Of a DNA stretch of 64,000 bases, positions 42,419 to 51,450 are shown piece by piece (the stretch's first letter is position 1; every line of letters begins with the position of its first letter). A model generated the notes under the pieces. It saw only the letters and a list, made by a program, of their open reading frames with translations. It did no database searches and was not told the DNA's origin. Made by a program: the position numbers and the translations under genes. The stretch comes from Bacteroidaceae bacterium (GTDB taxonomy: Bacteria > Bacteroidota > Bacteroidia > Bacteroidales > Bacteroidaceae): contig JAFUAH010000030.1 in assembly GCA_017464345.1 (NCBI GenBank), positions 1 through 64,000 on the forward strand, in the 5' to 3' direction.

Positions 42419-43601
42419 AGTTCCCTTTGTCTTTCTGATACTGGTCGCAGTGATTATCGCTGCTGCCACTGTCGTCGAATCCCACTACGGTACGGCCTAT
42501 GCCCACCAGCATATCTACGGGGCGTGGTGGTTCGTCGCCCTGTGGGGACTGCTTGCACTGGCCGGGTGCTGGGCTATGTACAAGAGGAAGATGTGGAAGC
42601 GTCCGGCTGTCTTCCTGCTTCACCTGAGTTTCCTGGTCATCCTGGCCGGGGCACTCACCACCCACGTCACCAGCCACAGTGGCATGACGCACCTGCGCAA
42701 GGGAGAGGTCACCCGCACCTACTGGATGAAGAACGAGCAGGGGGCCTACGTCAGGTCGGAGAACTTGCCGTTCTATCTGGCCCTGCACGACTTCCGGGTG
42801 CTCTATGATGCCGACGGCGTCACGCCTGCCGACTACGTCAGTCAGGTGGTCATCTCCACCCCGGACGGACAGGAGGAGACCACCATCTCCATGAACAAGA
42901 TAGGCCGTGTCAAGGGTTACCGCATCTACCAAACCTCTTACGACGACGACGAGCAGGGAAGCGTCTTCACCCTCAGCTACGACCCCTGGGGGACGGGCAT
43001 CACCTACACTGGCTATCTGCTGATGGCCTTCGGTATGCTCTGGGTGTCCTTGAGAAACAAGAGTGAAGAACGAAGAGTGAAGAGTGAAGAATATAAGTTA
43101 CTCAGCCAGTCTGATGGTAATACAAATTCTTCACGCTTCACTCTTCACTCTTCACTTCTCACTCTCCTCCTGGCCTTCTGCGGCACGGTGATGGCTTCGT
43201 ACATGGTCGTCTCCATCAGCCGTGGACCCTTGCTGCCCGTGCTGCGTTCGCCTTTCCTGGTCGTCCACGTGGGCACCATCATGCTCAGCTATATCCTCTT
43301 GGTGACGAGCATCGTGCGGCGCAATCTGCTACGCCCGGCCGTGTTCCTGCTGGCCGTGGGCATCTTCCTCGGTGCCGTCTGGGCCAACGTGTCGTGGGGC
43401 ACCTACTGGAGTTGGGACCCGAAGGAGAGTTGGGCACTGGTTACCTTATTGATATATAGTCTGCCGCTGCATGAGAAGAGTCTGCCCTGGTTCCGCTCGA
43501 TGCGCAACTACCGCATCTATTCCCTGCTGGCACTGGCCTCGCTACTGATGACCTACTTCGGCGTGAACTTCCTCCTTGGCGGTATGCACAGTTATGGGTA
43601 A
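42408..43601 (+). CDS. Cytochrome c biogenesis protein, short ResB/CcsA fusion
   Basis: A 397-residue membrane protein. The N-terminal part (1-210) is ResB-like, with two membrane segments, a periplasmic domain and a third segment near 195-212. The C-terminal part (about 250-397) is CcsA-like, with the tryptophan-rich heme-handling motif WGTYWSWDPKESWALVT (about 325-341) and a conserved His on each side. Fusions in this phylum can reach about 750 residues; this one is compact. Between the halves, residues about 218-251 are encoded by a repeat (43062-43160) identical over 31 bases to one in the LuxR-type regulator gene. It likely attaches heme to the CxxCH lipoproteins upstream. Confidence 0.85.
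   Translation: MNSKVPFVFLILVAVIIAAATVVESHYGTAYAHQHIYGAWWFVALWGLLALAGCWAMYKRKMWKRPAVFLLHLSFLVILAGALTTHVTSHSGMTHLRKGEVTRTYWMKNEQGAYVRSENLPFYLALHDFRVLYDADGVTPADYVSQVVISTPDGQEETTISMNKIGRVKGYRIYQTSYDDDEQGSVFTLSYDPWGTGITYTGYLLMAFGMLWVSLRNKSEERRVKSEEYKLLSQSDGNTNSSRFTLHSSLLTLLLAFCGTVMASYMVVSISRGPLLPVLRSPFLVVHVGTIMLSYILLVTSIVRRNLLRPAVFLLAVGIFLGAVWANVSWGTYWSWDPKESWALVTLLIYSLPLHEKSLPWFRSMRNYRIYSLLALASLLMTYFGVNFLLGGMHSYG
43062..43160 (+). repeat. In-frame inverted repeat element inside the ccsA-like gene
   Basis: GTGAAGA-type word at 43062-43092 and its near reverse complement at 43126-43156 (ATTCTTCACGCTTCACTCTT and on) surround about 33 bases. The whole tract is 99 bases, a multiple of three, so the frame stays open. 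Confidence 0.8.
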
Positions 43602-43627
43602 AGGTGAAGGATTAAAGGGTTAAGGGT

Positions 43628-45013
43628 TTGGCAAAGAAGAAGCGTCGCAGACTGAAGAAGAGCGTAAGGTGGGGTTGCTGGCTGGTGCTGGCCATCCCAT
43701 TGTTGTTGTACGTCGGGACGGGTTGGTTGGTGCAGCGTTGCGGGATAAGGCACGACGGGCAGGCGGTGACGGACACCGTGGCGGTGGCGGACACAGCGGC
43801 ACTCGGGGAGATGCAGGCACGCATGGAGCAGCTGATGCGCAGCCCCCAGAATCTGGATGCCACGACCATAGCCCTGGCCGTCTATGACTTGCAGACGGGT
43901 AGGGCGGTCTATCGTAGGAATGCCGACCGGCTGGCGACACCTGCCTCTTGCATGAAACTGCTGACGGCTGTGACGGCCATGGAGTACCTGGGCATCGGCC
44001 ATCAGTTCGTGAGCCGGGTGCTGCTAAATGGCGAACAGGCGGGCGGAACGTTCTACGGCACCGTACTCCTGCAACTGGACGACGACCCGATGCTGGAGAG
44101 CCTGCAACCCGTGGTGGATGCACTGCGCCGGCAGGGCATTAGCCGTATCGAAGGCGACGTAGTGCTCGACCTGCTCCGCAACGACACCCTCCGTGCCCAT
44201 GCCACGGCAGCCACATGGGACATCCCATACAACAAGTTGCCCATCCTGCTAAAGGGGCGCGAGCGCATCGGACAGGAATTGCGCACGCTACTGAGACTCA
44301 GCAACATCACACTGCACAGGAATCCCCTGCTGGCCGAACCTGCCTTGCAGGGCATCGACCCCGTGAGCGAGCCCGTGGCCTTCCGCCTGGGCGTGAACCG
44401 CCTGGAGGCTCATGCCCGTCCCGTCTGGATCCAGCAGACGCCGCTCCCCGATGTCCTGGCTCCCATGCTCATCCACAGCAGCAACATCAAGGCAGACGAA
44501 CTCTACTTCCACATCGACCACGTCTATGACCGCATTGCCGGCGTGAACCAGACCGAAGGCCAGCGTGTGCGCGACTTCCTGCCGATGCTCTTCGAGGCGA
44601 TGGCCGACGCACCGGGCTTCGCACCACCGGGCCTGGCTGAGGCTGCCTACGTCATCAACGACGGCAGTGGTCTCTCGCCCGACAACCGCCTGACGACCGA
44701 CTTCCTGGTGGCCTTGCTCCGCTATGCCTGGGCCGACGAGGAAATGCGCCGCCTGCTCATCGACAAGGCACTGGCCACGCCCGGCCATCCCGAGCGTCAC
44801 GGCTCGCTGCTCGGTCGCATGACTGCGCCGCTCTATCGCAACAAGATATTCGTAAAGACGGGCACTCTCACCACCCGTGGCCTCTCCTCCCTCGCCGGCT
44901 ATGCCCAAGGGGCCGACGGCCGTTGGTACGTCTTTGCCGTCATCAACGAGGACAGTCCCGTGGCCGAGAGCCGCATCTTCCAGGATCGCCTCTGCCGCGA
45001 ACTGGTGCGGTAA
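43628..45013 (+). CDS. D-alanyl-D-alanine carboxypeptidase/endopeptidase (PBP4 type, S13)
   Basis: A 461-residue protein with an N-terminal membrane anchor (about 13-33). The three penicillin-binding motifs are present: SxxK as PASCMKLLTA (about residue 107), SxN as SSNIKADEL (about 283) and KTG as VKTGTL (about 410). It trims or cleaves peptide cross-links of peptidoglycan in the periplasm. The start is a TTG at 43628 within another AAGGGTTAAGGGTT repeat; no ATG or GTG lies near. It follows the ccsA-like gene by 26 bases. Confidence 0.9.
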   Translation: MAKKKRRRLKKSVRWGCWLVLAIPLLLYVGTGWLVQRCGIRHDGQAVTDTVAVADTAALGEMQARMEQLMRSPQNLDATTIALAVYDLQTGRAVYRRNADRLATPASCMKLLTAVTAMEYLGIGHQFVSRVLLNGEQAGGTFYGTVLLQLDDDPMLESLQPVVDALRRQGISRIEGDVVLDLLRNDTLRAHATAATWDIPYNKLPILLKGRERIGQELRTLLRLSNITLHRNPLLAEPALQGIDPVSEPVAFRLGVNRLEAHARPVWIQQTPLPDVLAPMLIHSSNIKADELYFHIDHVYDRIAGVNQTEGQRVRDFLPMLFEAMADAPGFAPPGLAEAAYVINDGSGLSPDNRLTTDFLVALLRYAWADEEMRRLLIDKALATPGHPERHGSLLGRMTAPLYRNKIFVKTGTLTTRGLSSLAGYAQGADGRWYVFAVINEDSPVAESRIFQDRLCRELVR

Positions 45014-45069
45014 TACTGCCAAGTTCATCCATGGGCCTAATATACATGAGAAAAACCAATGGACGACAT

Positions 45070-45100
45070 TTGCACAAATGCGAACTTATCCTTAAATTTG
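45070..45100 (+). promoter_or_regulatory. Promoter of the PI-PLC-like gene
   Basis: TTG at 45070-45072, 20 bases, and TAAATTTG at 45093-45100. Confidence 0.6.
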
Positions 45101-45128
45101 CATCAACAAAAACTTAATACTCACTACC

Positions 45129-46313
45129 ATGAAGCGAATCCTTTCCCTCCTCCTGTTTTTAACCACTATGAGCCTAACCACCATGGCCGAGAACTGGCAA
45201 TACCGTTTGCCCGACAAGACATTCGTATCGGTCGTGAGCATCCCGGGCTCGCATGATTCAGCCACGGGCAGCGGCTGGGGTTCCGGCATGTCACTTCTAG
45301 GCGACCGCTATGCCAAGACACAGGAACTGACTATCGCCGAACAATGGGCCTGTGGTGTGCGGGCTTTTGACCTGCGCCCCTGTGTCTACGACAAATATAT
45401 GAATCTGAACCACGGCATCATGCCCACCAAACTACACTTTGAGGATACCATGCTACAACTGCGTGACTCACTCCGGCAGAATCCCACGGAGTTCGTCATT
45501 GTCCACCTACTACACGAGAAAGACGGCGATCAAGTGGACGATGCCTATGACACACGCATTGTGGAGTTTCTGCAGAGTGAGCCAATAAGAGATTGCTTGA
45601 TAGACTTCAAACGTAACCTGACCGTGGGAGAGATGCGTGGCAAAATACTTATCCTAAGTCGTGACAAATATGCCACGAAACCCATCGGTGGATTCCTGCT
45701 TAACTGGCGAACGGACAACGTGAACTGGACCGAGCAGACAGGAGGGAAGATACAGGGTGCAGGCTCCACATTATTGGGCACACTTTATATGCAAGACTAT
45801 TCCGACACCCACAATGAGGGAGGCTTACAGACCAAACTGGATGCCATCAAGAAGATGCTGGACTCAAGCACGAAGTACCGCACGCTGACAGCCTCCGGCA
45901 CACGATGGATATTTAACTTTGCTTCGGCCTACTCCAAGGTAGAGAACCTATTCGGCAATGTCATTTCGCTGAGTGACGGTTATCGCGACAATGCCACCTA
46001 CACCAATTCCTTCATTGCCGACTATCTGCAAAACTGTCAGGCAGGTCCCACGGGCATCATCATGATGGACTATGCAGGCGTAGACAAGACGGGAAACTAC
46101 GCAACACGGGGGCTGGAACTGGTACAGGCCATTATCGCCCATAATTTTCGCTATCTGGACGATGTACCCGTGGGCATAAAGTCCACTTCCGATGCCACAC
46201 GGCAGTCTACAGGACAGACCTATGACCTGACGGGACGCCCTATCGAAAAGCCTACCCGGGGCCTATATATCAAGGACGGGAAAAAAATAGTGATTAACCA
46301 CCATATACGATAA
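45129..46313 (+). CDS. Secreted phosphatidylinositol-specific phospholipase C-like protein
   Basis: A 394-residue protein with signal peptide (1-20, ending TTMAE). The PI-PLC X domain spans about 30-180: the first catalytic His in VSIPGSHDSATG (about 40), the RAFDLRPCVYD strand and the second His in LNHGIM (about 96). A second half (about 190-345) completes the TIM barrel. The enzyme class cleaves phosphatidylinositol or GPI anchors by forming a cyclic phosphate (family knowledge). The last 30 residues are a YDLTGRPIEKPTRGLYIKDG tail shared with other secreted proteins here. Substrate in this organism unknown. Confidence 0.88.
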   Translation: MKRILSLLLFLTTMSLTTMAENWQYRLPDKTFVSVVSIPGSHDSATGSGWGSGMSLLGDRYAKTQELTIAEQWACGVRAFDLRPCVYDKYMNLNHGIMPTKLHFEDTMLQLRDSLRQNPTEFVIVHLLHEKDGDQVDDAYDTRIVEFLQSEPIRDCLIDFKRNLTVGEMRGKILILSRDKYATKPIGGFLLNWRTDNVNWTEQTGGKIQGAGSTLLGTLYMQDYSDTHNEGGLQTKLDAIKKMLDSSTKYRTLTASGTRWIFNFASAYSKVENLFGNVISLSDGYRDNATYTNSFIADYLQNCQAGPTGIIMMDYAGVDKTGNYATRGLELVQAIIAHNFRYLDDVPVGIKSTSDATRQSTGQTYDLTGRPIEKPTRGLYIKDGKKIVINHHIR

Positions 46314-46372
46314 TCTGCTCCCGAGGCAGTGACGATATTCCAGCCTCACGGGATTGCGGGCCATGTCCACTT

Positions 46373-46507
46373 TCAGTGACAAGCGTCACATCCGCCGCAG
46401 TTGCATCCGCAGCTGCGGCCTCTTTTTTGTCTGCGCATATAACGGTAGCCGACAACGAGAAAAAGGCCGAGAACGATGGCCAAGAGTATGATGCTTTGCA
46501 AATTCAT
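46373..46507 (-). CDS. FeoB-associated Cys-rich membrane mini-protein
   Basis: A 44-residue frame: one membrane helix (SIILLAIVLGLFLVVGYRY, residues 5-23), a basic stop-transfer (MRRQKRGR) and a Cys-rich cytoplasmic tail CGCNCGGCDACH with five Cys. It lies 40 bases downstream of feoB on the same strand. Small proteins of this build are regularly found after feoB in Bacteroidetes and others and may help iron delivery or FeoB assembly, in the place of FeoC. Start ATG at 46507-46505, stop at 46375-46373. Confidence 0.9.
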   Translation of the reverse strand: MNLQSIILLAIVLGLFLVVGYRYMRRQKRGRSCGCNCGGCDACH

Positions 46508-46547
46508 CTTCTATTGCTTTTATAAATACTAACTATAGTATAGAAAT

Positions 46548-48917
46548 TTATAGAAATTGTAAGACTGCTATCACCAGCCAAGCAACGAACCAGGCTATGA
46601 CACACTGCATGAAGGCGATGCCCACGGCCCAGCGAGTACCCAACTCGCGCCGGATCGTGGCCATGGCAGCCACGCAGGGTGTGTAGAGCAGGCAGAAGAC
46701 CAGCAGACCAAAGACCACCACCGGGGTGAAGATGAGCGTAAGGTCAGCCGTTCCAAAGAGTGAACCCAATGTGCTGACTACCGTCTCTTTGGCCATGAAA
46801 CCGCTGACCAGGGCTGTCACGATACGCCAGTCATCCAGCCCCAAGGGGCGGAACAGCGGGGCAACCAGACCAGCAACTTGGGCCAACATCGAATCGTGGG
46901 CATCACTGACCATGGAAAGGCGGAAATCGAACGTCTGCAGAAACCATACCACAATGGAGGCCAGGAAAATGACCGTGAAGGCACGTTGCAAGAAGTCACG
47001 AGCCTTGTCCCATAGCAGTCGGCCAACATTGCGAGCCAGAGGCATCCGATAGTTGGGCAACTCCATGACGAAGGGGACGGGTTCGCCACGGAAGAGAGTC
47101 CGCCTGAGACACAGGGCTACGACGATGCCCACGACGATACCTATCACATAAAGCAAAGCCATCACCCAACCGACATAGCGGGGGAAGAAGGCTGCCGCAA
47201 AGAAGACATAAATGGGAATTTTGGCCGTACAGGACATGAAGGGGGTGAGGAGAATGGTCATACGACGGTCACGATCACTGGGTAACGTACGCGAGGCCAT
47301 GACGCTGGGCACGGAGCAACCAAACCCTATCAGCAAAGGCACGATGCTGCGACCAGAGAGACCCAGACGGCGCAGCAGTTTGTCCATGACGAAGGCTATA
47401 CGGGCCATATAGCCCGTGTCCTCGAGCATACTGAGGAAGAAGAAAAGACAGCAGATGAGAGGCAGGAACACCAAGACTGTGCCTACACCGCTGAAGACAC
47501 CATCGATGACAAGTGAGTGGACTGCCGGAGCAATGTCCCACCGGGTCAGAGCCTGATCGACTGTCTCTGTGAACCAGTCTATACCCAACTGGAAAATATC
47601 CTGCAACCAAAGACCCACACTACAGAATGTGAAGTAGAAGACGGCCCCCATAATCAGTAGGAACGAGGGCAGAGCCGTCCAACGTCCCGTCAGAATCTGG
47701 TCGATACGCTGGCTACGACGGTGCTCACGACTTTCGCGTGGTTTCACCACGGCATGGTCACACACGGTATGGATAAAAGTGAAACGCATGTCTGCAATAG
47801 CAGCCTGGCGGTCCAGCCCACGCTCTTCTTCCATCTGTCGGATAATGTGTTCCAATGTCTCGCGTTCGTTCTGCGTCAAAGCCAAGGCTTGCTCTACACG
47901 CTCGTCGCCTTCCACCAGTTTGCAAGCAGCAAATCGCTGTGGAATGCCAGCCCGCTGGCAGTGATCCTCCGTCAGGTGCATGATGGCATGGAGACAACGG
48001 TGCACGGCACCACCGTGGGCCTCTGGATCACAGAAGTCCTGACGCCGAGGATGCTCTTGATAACGGGCGATGTGCAGTGCATGGTCCATCAGTTCGTCCA
48101 CGCCTTGATTCTTCATGGCCGAAATAGGAATAACAGGTATGCCTAGCATCTGTTCCATCTCATTGATGCGTATGCTGCCTCCGTTGCCTTCCAACTCGTC
48201 CATCATGTTCAGTGCCAACACCATTGGCACGTCCAGCTCCATCAGCTGCAAGGTCAGATAGAGATTGCGTTCGATGTTTGTAGCATCGGCAATGTTGATG
48301 ATGGCCGTAGGCCGCTGGTCCAGTATATAACGTCGGCTGACCACCTCCTCGCTAGTATAGGGCGAAAGACTGTAAATGCCAGGCAGGTCGATGATGCTTG
48401 CCTCGGGGTGTCCCTTGATGGTACCCGTCTTGTGCTCCACGGTCACGCCTGGGAAGTTGCCCACGTGCTGGTTGGCTCCCGTCAATTGGTTGAAGAGGGT
48501 TGTCTTTCCACAATTCTGATTCCCAGCCAAGGCAAAGGAAATGCGTCTCTGGGGAGGAAGTGGACGAACATGGGCTTCGGGCGAATCATCGTGATAATGC
48601 CCACCTTCGCCCAAGCCAGGGTGAGCTCCCTCCCAGCCTCCTCCATGAAGGGGAAGAGTGTCTTCTACCGCGAAGTCATCGCTCGAGGGGGAATTTAGGG
48701 GGACTATCTCTATCTCCTTTGCATCTGCTAGACGGAGTGTCAGTTCATAACCATGAACGCGTAACTCCATGGGATCGCCCATCGGGGCAAACTTCATCAG
48801 TGTCACCGTAGCACCGGGTATCATGCCCATATCCAGGAAGTGCTGACGCAGGGCACCCTCGCCTCCAACGGTTTCGATGCGTGCCGTCTGGCCTATCTTC
48901 AACTCACTCAATGTCAT
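46548..48917 (-). CDS. feoB: Ferrous iron transporter FeoA-FeoB fusion
   Basis: A 789-residue protein. Residues 1-75 are a FeoA (SH3-like) domain (LSELKIGQTARIETVGGEGA, then RQHFLDMGMIPG). Residues about 76-128 are a linker, then FeoB: G1 GNQNCGKTT (about 133), G3 DLPGIYSL, G4 NMMD, followed by the permease from about residue 410 with the Cys-containing GFGCSVPSVMASR gate and a C-terminal Gate motif FTPCVAAMATIRRELG-like (YTPCVAAMAT). It imports Fe2+ across the inner membrane, driven by GTP-dependent gating. The linker LPLHGGGWEGAHPGLGEGG-type sequence is low in complexity and seems repeat-derived. A minus-strand promoter box is at 48957-48950. Confidence 0.95.
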   Translation of the reverse strand: MTLSELKIGQTARIETVGGEGALRQHFLDMGMIPGATVTLMKFAPMGDPMELRVHGYELTLRLADAKEIEIVPLNSPSSDDFAVEDTLPLHGGGWEGAHPGLGEGGHYHDDSPEAHVRPLPPQRRISFALAGNQNCGKTTLFNQLTGANQHVGNFPGVTVEHKTGTIKGHPEASIIDLPGIYSLSPYTSEEVVSRRYILDQRPTAIINIADATNIERNLYLTLQLMELDVPMVLALNMMDELEGNGGSIRINEMEQMLGIPVIPISAMKNQGVDELMDHALHIARYQEHPRRQDFCDPEAHGGAVHRCLHAIMHLTEDHCQRAGIPQRFAACKLVEGDERVEQALALTQNERETLEHIIRQMEEERGLDRQAAIADMRFTFIHTVCDHAVVKPRESREHRRSQRIDQILTGRWTALPSFLLIMGAVFYFTFCSVGLWLQDIFQLGIDWFTETVDQALTRWDIAPAVHSLVIDGVFSGVGTVLVFLPLICCLFFFLSMLEDTGYMARIAFVMDKLLRRLGLSGRSIVPLLIGFGCSVPSVMASRTLPSDRDRRMTILLTPFMSCTAKIPIYVFFAAAFFPRYVGWVMALLYVIGIVVGIVVALCLRRTLFRGEPVPFVMELPNYRMPLARNVGRLLWDKARDFLQRAFTVIFLASIVVWFLQTFDFRLSMVSDAHDSMLAQVAGLVAPLFRPLGLDDWRIVTALVSGFMAKETVVSTLGSLFGTADLTLIFTPVVVFGLLVFCLLYTPCVAAMATIRRELGTRWAVGIAFMQCVIAWFVAWLVIAVLQFL

Positions 48918-48949
48918 CTTTCACAAGTCTTATTACAAAATCTCATTTG

Positions 48950-48957
48950 CAAAATTA
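48950..48957 (-). promoter_or_regulatory. -7 box of the feoAB promoter
   Basis: TAATTTTG on the minus strand, exact match, 33 bases before the start codon. Confidence 0.6.
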
Positions 48958-49020
48958 CGATATTCCACCCATTCCCACAATAATCAATAATGAGTATTTT
49001 GTCCCTTCTTGCCAGGGCTG

Positions 49021-49953
49021 TTAGTCGCCCTTACGGTACTTGTCTTCGCTCTTATCGTCAAGCATATTCAGATACGAAGCATAGCGACTGAGAGCTATCT
49101 CGCCACGCTCCACTGCCTGGCGCACAGCACAACCGGGTTCATGGGTGTGGGTGCAGTTGGCGAAACGGCAGTCATCGCTTTGGCGGAATAACTCACGAAA
49201 ATAATGGCCCAGTTCCTCTCGCTCGATATCAAAAGTGCCAAAACCCTTGATGCCTGGTGTGTCTATCAACTGACCGCCCGTTGGCAGTGGATACATCTCA
49301 CTAAACGTAGTAGTGTGCTGCCCAGTGTCGTGCGCTTGGCTGATTTCTGCCGTATCAACCTCCAGACCTGGCACCAAAGTATTCAGCAGCGTAGACTTGC
49401 CCACACCGCTGTTACCGCTCAGCAAGGTGGTCTTGTCGCACAACAGTTCGGCCAGTTCGGTCATCCCCTCCCCCCGTAAGGCCGAACAGGCGATGCATGT
49501 GTAGCCAATGGAGCGATAGAGCGCAGTCAGCTGCCCGACAACAGCCCGCTGGGTCTCATCGTACATATCCATCTTATTGAAAACGAGGATGACAGGAATA
49601 CGATAGGCTTCGGCTGAAGCTAAAAAACGGTCTACAAAGGTAGTACTGGTCTCGGGATGTGCTACCGTGACGAGCAAAAGCACTTGATCCACATTAGCCG
49701 CCAAGATGTGGCTTTGCTTCGAAAGGTTGGAGGCCCGGCGAATGATGTAGTTACGGCGGTCCAGGATGTCAGCAATCAGTGCCGTACCATCGGGACTAGG
49801 GATAATGGTCACATGGTCGCCCACAGCCACGGGGTTGGTGCTGCGGATACCCCGCAAGCGAAAATTCCCCTTGACCTTACACGAAAAAAGTTGGCCGTCA
49901 TCCGTGCGGACGACGTACCAACTTCCTGTATTCTTAATGACAATTCCTGTCAA
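49021..49953 (-). CDS. rsgA: Ribosome small subunit biogenesis GTPase RsgA
   Basis: A 310-residue circularly permuted GTPase: N-terminal OB fold, then G4 NKMD (about 124) preceding G1 [12 protein letters not shown] (about 178) and G3 DTPGIKGFG, and a C-terminal zinc-binding knuckle [14 protein letters not shown]. It helps the last steps of 30S maturation. The gene lies 17 bases after frr and is probably co-transcribed with it. Confidence 0.96.
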   Translation of the reverse strand: MTGIVIKNTGSWYVVRTDDGQLFSCKVKGNFRLRGIRSTNPVAVGDHVTIIPSPDGTALIADILDRRNYIIRRASNLSKQSHILAANVDQVLLLVTVAHPETSTTFVDRFLASAEAYRIPVILVFNKMDMYDETQRAVVGQLTALYRSIGYTCIACSALRGEGMTELAELLCDKTTLLSGNSGVGKSTLLNTLVPGLEVDTAEISQAHDTGQHTTTFSEMYPLPTGGQLIDTPGIKGFGTFDIEREELGHYFRELFRQSDDCRFANCTHTHEPGCAVRQAVERGEIALSRYASYLNMLDDKSEDKYRKGD

Positions 49954-49970
49954 TTTTCAACTGCCTATAC

Positions 49971-50531
49971 CTATACGGTCATGATTTCCTTTTCCTTGGC
50001 GGCCAACAATTCGTCCACCTTCTTAATGTAGCGATCATGCAACTTCTGCAATTTCTCTTCGGCATCCTTCTCGGCATCCTCAGCCAGACCGTCCTTGATG
50101 CCCTTCTTCAGTTTGTCAATGATGTCGCGACGGCAGTTGCGGATGCTCACTTTGGCCTGTTCGCCTTCCTTGCCACACTGCTTGTTCAACTGGCGGCGGC
50201 GTTCCTCGGTAAGTGGGGGGATGTTGATGCGGATGATTTCACCGTTGTTCTCGGGCATGATGCCCAGTTCGCTGTTGATGATGGCCTTCTCTATGACCTT
50301 GAACATCGACTTGTCCCAAGGCTTGATAGCGATGGTGCGGGCATCGGGGGTATTGATGGCAGCCACATTGTTCAGGGGCACCATAGACCCATAACTGTCT
50401 ACACGGATGGGGTCGAGAATCTTAATATTGGCCTTGCCAGCACGGATGCGGGCCAATGCATCCTCCAGATACATGACGGTTTCCTCGAACCGCTCCTCGG
50501 CTTTTGACAATGTTTCCTTTACTTCTATCAT
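49971..50531 (-). CDS. frr: Ribosome recycling factor
   Basis: A 186-residue RRF of standard length. Core segments are [54 protein letters not shown] and the helical C-terminus. It splits post-termination ribosomes together with EF-G. It heads the frr-rsgA pair. Confidence 0.97.
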   Translation of the reverse strand: MIEVKETLSKAEERFEETVMYLEDALARIRAGKANIKILDPIRVDSYGSMVPLNNVAAINTPDARTIAIKPWDKSMFKVIEKAIINSELGIMPENNGEIIRINIPPLTEERRRQLNKQCGKEGEQAKVSIRNCRRDIIDKLKKGIKDGLAEDAEKDAEEKLQKLHDRYIKKVDELLAAKEKEIMTV

Positions 50532-50578
50532 AGCAAAAAGTTAATATTTGTTGTTATTACTGGCAAATTTACAAATAA

Positions 50579-50623
50579 ATTGTGAATTGTGAATTGCGAA
50601 TTGTGAAATATTTTATATCTTTG
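50579..50623 (+). promoter_or_regulatory. Repeat-embedded promoter of the VTC/DUF4956 cluster
   Basis: A 7-bp repeat of (A)TTGTGA-type units covers 50579-50608 and contributes the -33 TTG at 50594-50596. After 19 bases there is a perfect TATCTTTG at 50616-50623, and the start codon follows at 50632, so the leader is very short. Confidence 0.65.
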
Positions 50624-50631
50624 CCCAGATT

Positions 50632-51420
50632 ATGAAGAAAAACAGTCCTATAGACAACCGTATCAGCGAATTGCTGAATCATCTGGAACCTATCACGCTG
50701 GAACAGATGTCGGGCATCAAGCTCATGAACCGGACGGATACCAAATTCGTCACTAATAAACGGAAACTGGCGCAGTTGCTGGAACTGGCGCAAGGGCACT
50801 ACTTTGCCCAGTTCAATGCCGGAAGCAAAATTGCCGAATACATGACGACTTACTGGGACACCGACAAACTTGACTTCTACTTTGAACACCACAACGGACG
50901 GGCACCACGCCAGAAAGTGCGAGTACGCACCTACATGGACAGCAACGTCACCTTTCTGGAAGTGAAAACCAAGAACAATCACGGACGGACAAAGAAGAAA
51001 CGCATCGAAGTGCCCAGCCAGGAAATGGATCAGGAACTTGACCAATGCAACACCTTCCTGGACGGACTGGTGCACCGCAAACTCACTGACATACACCCCA
51101 CTGTGAGAAACCACTTCCACCGGATAACGCTGGTGAACAAGGGGAAAACCGAACGGCTGACCATAGACTTCGATGTAGAGTTCCACAACTTCGAAACCGG
51201 AGAAGAAGCGCAGACGGGCGAACTGGTCATTATCGAACTGAAACGCGACGGAAATGTATACTCCCCCATCCTTGACCTCCTGCGCACCCTGCGCATCAAG
51301 CCCTCGGGATTCAGTAAATACTGCATCGGTTCCGTCATTACGAACCGACACCTAAAGCATAACATGTTCAAGGAGAAAATGGTGCGCATCGGGAAACTGG
51401 TCGGAGAGAGACTTGGATAA
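50632..51420 (+). CDS. VTC-domain polyphosphate polymerase-like protein
   Basis: A 262-residue soluble protein with the VTC tunnel-fold signature: MNRTDTKFVTNKRKLAQLLE near the N-terminus, KVRVRTYMDSNVTFLEVKTK in the middle, TIDFDVEFHN and ELVIIELKRDG near the end. The basic and acidic residues alternate on strands as in yeast Vtc4, which makes polyphosphate from ATP. Bacterial members are usually next to a DUF4956 membrane protein, as here (30 bases downstream). No signal peptide. Activity is inferred from the family only. Confidence 0.88.
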   Translation: MKKNSPIDNRISELLNHLEPITLEQMSGIKLMNRTDTKFVTNKRKLAQLLELAQGHYFAQFNAGSKIAEYMTTYWDTDKLDFYFEHHNGRAPRQKVRVRTYMDSNVTFLEVKTKNNHGRTKKKRIEVPSQEMDQELDQCNTFLDGLVHRKLTDIHPTVRNHFHRITLVNKGKTERLTIDFDVEFHNFETGEEAQTGELVIIELKRDGNVYSPILDLLRTLRIKPSGFSKYCIGSVITNRHLKHNMFKEKMVRIGKLVGERLG

Positions 51421-51450
51421 TACAAAAAAACAGATAAAAACAATAGTACT

